A stretch of 64,000 nt of DNA from NCBI RefSeq assembly GCF_016629525.1, contig NZ_AP024269.1, positions 124,001-188,000 of the forward strand. The letters are read 5' to 3'. Both the position numbers and the translations under genes were made by a program. The stretch comes from Kaistia sp. 32K (lineage in GTDB: Bacteria; Pseudomonadota; Alphaproteobacteria; Rhizobiales; Kaistiaceae). This document shows, in pieces, positions 62,550 to 64,000 of the stretch (its first letter is position 1; each line of letters starts with the position of its first letter). The notes beneath the pieces were generated by a model that saw only the letters and a program-made list of their open reading frames with translations, did no database searches and had not been told where the DNA came from.

Positions 62550-63509
62550 TTGCATTACAGCTCTCGTGCAGACAGCGTCGGCGAGGCCGAGGCAGGGGCA
62601 TTCTGCGCATCGCCCTTTCGCCTCGCGCTGATCATCCCGGCCTATAACGAAGAGGAAACGATCGAACAGACGATCGCCACCTTGCGCGCCCTGACGCCCG
62701 ATATCTCGGCCATGGGCGGTTCGATCGAGATCATCGTCGTCAATGACGGCTCGAAGGACGAGACCGGCCTCCGCGCGGCGCAGGCCGATCACATCATCAC
62801 CCATCATTCCAACCGTGGCCTCGGCGCCAGCGTCCGCGACGGGCTGGCCAAGGCGAGGCTCCTCGACGCGGATATCGCGCTGAAGCTGGATGCCGACCTA
62901 CAGCACGACCCGGCGGATATTCCGAACCTGATACGGCCCATCCTGCGTGACGAGGCCGACATCGTGTTCGGGCATCGGCATGCCCGCATCGAATACAGGA
63001 TGCCGTTCGTCCGCCGCGTCGGGAACAAGTTCTATAATTGGATGATGAGCAAATTGACGGGATGGCCCATCGTCGATGCGCAGCCGGGCATCATTGCCTT
63101 GAACAGGAGATACCTGTCGGCATTCGATCTTCCCGGAAATTATAACTATGCGCAGCAGATACTGCTGGATTCCCGATACAGGGATCTCAAATTTTCCCAG
63201 GTCGATGTCAATTTCAGGAAGAGACGGCACGGATCATCTTTCATCACGTTTCGATATCCGTTGCTGACGACCTATCAGATCCTGGTGGTCATCGCGCTTT
63301 ATGCCCCGATCCGCGTCTTCGGACGGTTCGGGCTGGCCCTGTCCGGCCTGGCCGCCTCGATCGCGATCGCCGAGATCGTCCTGTTCCTGCTGAACTTCAC
63401 CTCGAAGCCGGTCATCCATCCCAATCTGGTGCTTGCCCTGTTGTTTCTCGGGATACAGAGCCTGTTCTTCAGCATACTTGCGGAGATCGTGCGGACGAGG
63501 AGGTCCTGA
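62550..63509 (+). CDS. Family 2 glycosyltransferase with C-terminal membrane helices
   Basis: 319 residues; TTG start with GGGGGAGG upstream. The GT-A fold shows ALIIPAYNEEETIEQTI, the DXD-type LKLDADLQHDP and an acceptor loop RVGNKFYNWMMSKL. Two helices (about 256-280, 287-312) anchor it in the membrane. It resembles polyprenol-phosphate glycosyltransferases. Codon use is atypical, with AGG and AGA arginine codons, suggesting transfer. Confidence 0.88.
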   Translation: MHYSSRADSVGEAEAGAFCASPFRLALIIPAYNEEETIEQTIATLRALTPDISAMGGSIEIIVVNDGSKDETGLRAAQADHIITHHSNRGLGASVRDGLAKARLLDADIALKLDADLQHDPADIPNLIRPILRDEADIVFGHRHARIEYRMPFVRRVGNKFYNWMMSKLTGWPIVDAQPGIIALNRRYLSAFDLPGNYNYAQQILLDSRYRDLKFSQVDVNFRKRRHGSSFITFRYPLLTTYQILVVIALYAPIRVFGRFGLALSGLAASIAIAEIVLFLLNFTSKPVIHPNLVLALLFLGIQSLFFSILAEIVRTRRS

Positions 63510-64000
63510 TTGCCCCCCGACCGTGATCGGCCGCACATCGCCGTCATCGGTTCCGGCGCTGCCGCGGCCGGAGTGCTCCTCGCCTGCGCCCAACGCTTCC
63601 CATCCGGCTCCATCACCCTGATGGAGCGCCGGCGCGACGACGCTCCACCCGAGCCGGGGGCTGGGCGGCAATCGGACCCCGCCTATTGGCGGGAGCTCTA
63701 TGCCTCCATGCGCGCGCAGGCCGGGCGAAAATTCCCGCCACCGAAGACACGTTTCGGCGCGGTCGCGCCGCGCCTGGCTGTCGAGGGCGGCGGTCCCGTC
63801 TGGCAGAGCCGCGAGCGCGGCGGTCTCACCAATTATTGGGGTGGCTCCACGGCCGTGTTCAGGCAGCGGGACTTCGACCGATGGCCGATCGCCCTCCTGG
63901 ATCTCGCGCCGTTCTATCGGATGGCGGCCGATGCGATCGGCATCTCGGGCGAAATCGACGATCTCAGTCCGCACTTCGAGTCCGAGACGCTGAACCGCCC
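63510..64000 (+). CDS. FAD-dependent GMC-like oxidoreductase (3' end outside window)
   Basis: The first 163 codons are visible. TTG start with GAGGAGG six bases upstream, one base after the glycosyltransferase stop, so the two are co-translated. The N-terminus HIAVIGSGAAAAGVLLAC is an FAD-binding fold, and RGGLTNYWGGSTAVFRQRDF resembles GMC/choline-dehydrogenase-like flavin sites. The role is unknown; a glycan- or lipid-modifying oxidation is possible. Confidence 0.8.
   Translation, partial: MPPDRDRPHIAVIGSGAAAAGVLLACAQRFPSGSITLMERRRDDAPPEPGAGRQSDPAYWRELYASMRAQAGRKFPPPKTRFGAVAPRLAVEGGGPVWQSRERGGLTNYWGGSTAVFRQRDFDRWPIALLDLAPFYRMAADAIGISGEIDDLSPHFESETLNR

Overview
The window is high-GC chromosomal DNA of an alphaproteobacterium, most probably of the order Hyphomicrobiales (Rhizobiales). 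The evidence is the gene content: many LysR, LacI, ROK, TetR and AraC regulators beside sugar ABC importers, an OpgC-type glucan succinylase, a YtcA/HlyD/FUSC efflux set, a TRAP receptor, and housekeeping lepA, rlmN, prmB, msrA and mepA. The genus cannot be fixed from the sequence. About 62 protein genes and two tRNA genes (Ser-GGA, Arg-CCG) are supported. Two genes run off the edges: a FUSC permease at the left and an FAD oxidoreductase at the right.

Layout. 1-2.7 kb: YtcA-HlyD-FUSC efflux operon. 3-4.7 kb: exported sulfatase with a large inverted repeat upstream. 4.9-7.6 kb: DUF815 ATPase, DMT exporter and a divergent AraC regulator. 7.6-15.8 kb: a sugar-oxidation locus under one LacI regulator. 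It holds a CUT1 ABC importer without its own ATPase, a GMC dehydrogenase fused to a gluconate-dehydrogenase-subunit-3-like domain, a VOC protein and a TIM-barrel isomerase. Matching operators lie in both control regions, and a near-consensus promoter serves the TIM/VOC pair. 16.2-18.3 kb: LysR regulator divergent from an ene-reductase. 18.6-23.1 kb: small Cys-rich exported protein, Tat-exported DJ-1 protein, and a LysR/His-rich cupin/PLP gamma-lyase operon. 23.1-31.6 kb: a second sugar locus with RbsABC-type importer, an aldolase-like barrel, a PfkB kinase, an FGGY kinase and a ROK regulator.

31.7-39.2 kb: HxlR regulator, MBL-fold hydrolase, tRNA-Ser, then stress and repair genes (msrA overlapped by a 2OG-Fe(II) oxygenase, a second ene-reductase, mepA, 1-Cys peroxiredoxin, GreB-like factor). 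39.3-47.9 kb: lepA, LysR, two acetyltransferases, an orphan TRAP receptor, a Cys/Met/His-rich metal-type pair including DUF305, a protein with three identical-length Cys/Trp repeats, DUF937 and prmB. 48-53.9 kb: TetR-controlled MFS exporter, P-loop kinase, VOC protein, rlmN with a membrane protein, and a LysE exporter with a hairpin over its ribosome site. 54-58.7 kb: beta-propeller lactonase, serine hydrolase, and a DUF4118-OpgC fusion. 59-64 kb: tRNA-Arg, a LysR/Rieske oxygenase/ferredoxin reductase catabolic unit, then a glycosyltransferase with atypical codons and the start of an FAD oxidoreductase.

The most notable points are the LacI regulon with its GMC fusion, the two-kinase-plus-aldolase sugar locus, the DUF4118-OpgC fusion, the triple-repeat exported protein, the 17-bp tandem duplication in the LysR 5' end at 60.1 kb, and the ribosome-site hairpin at 53.9 kb. 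All start sites, operators and promoters were read by eye; no database search was made.
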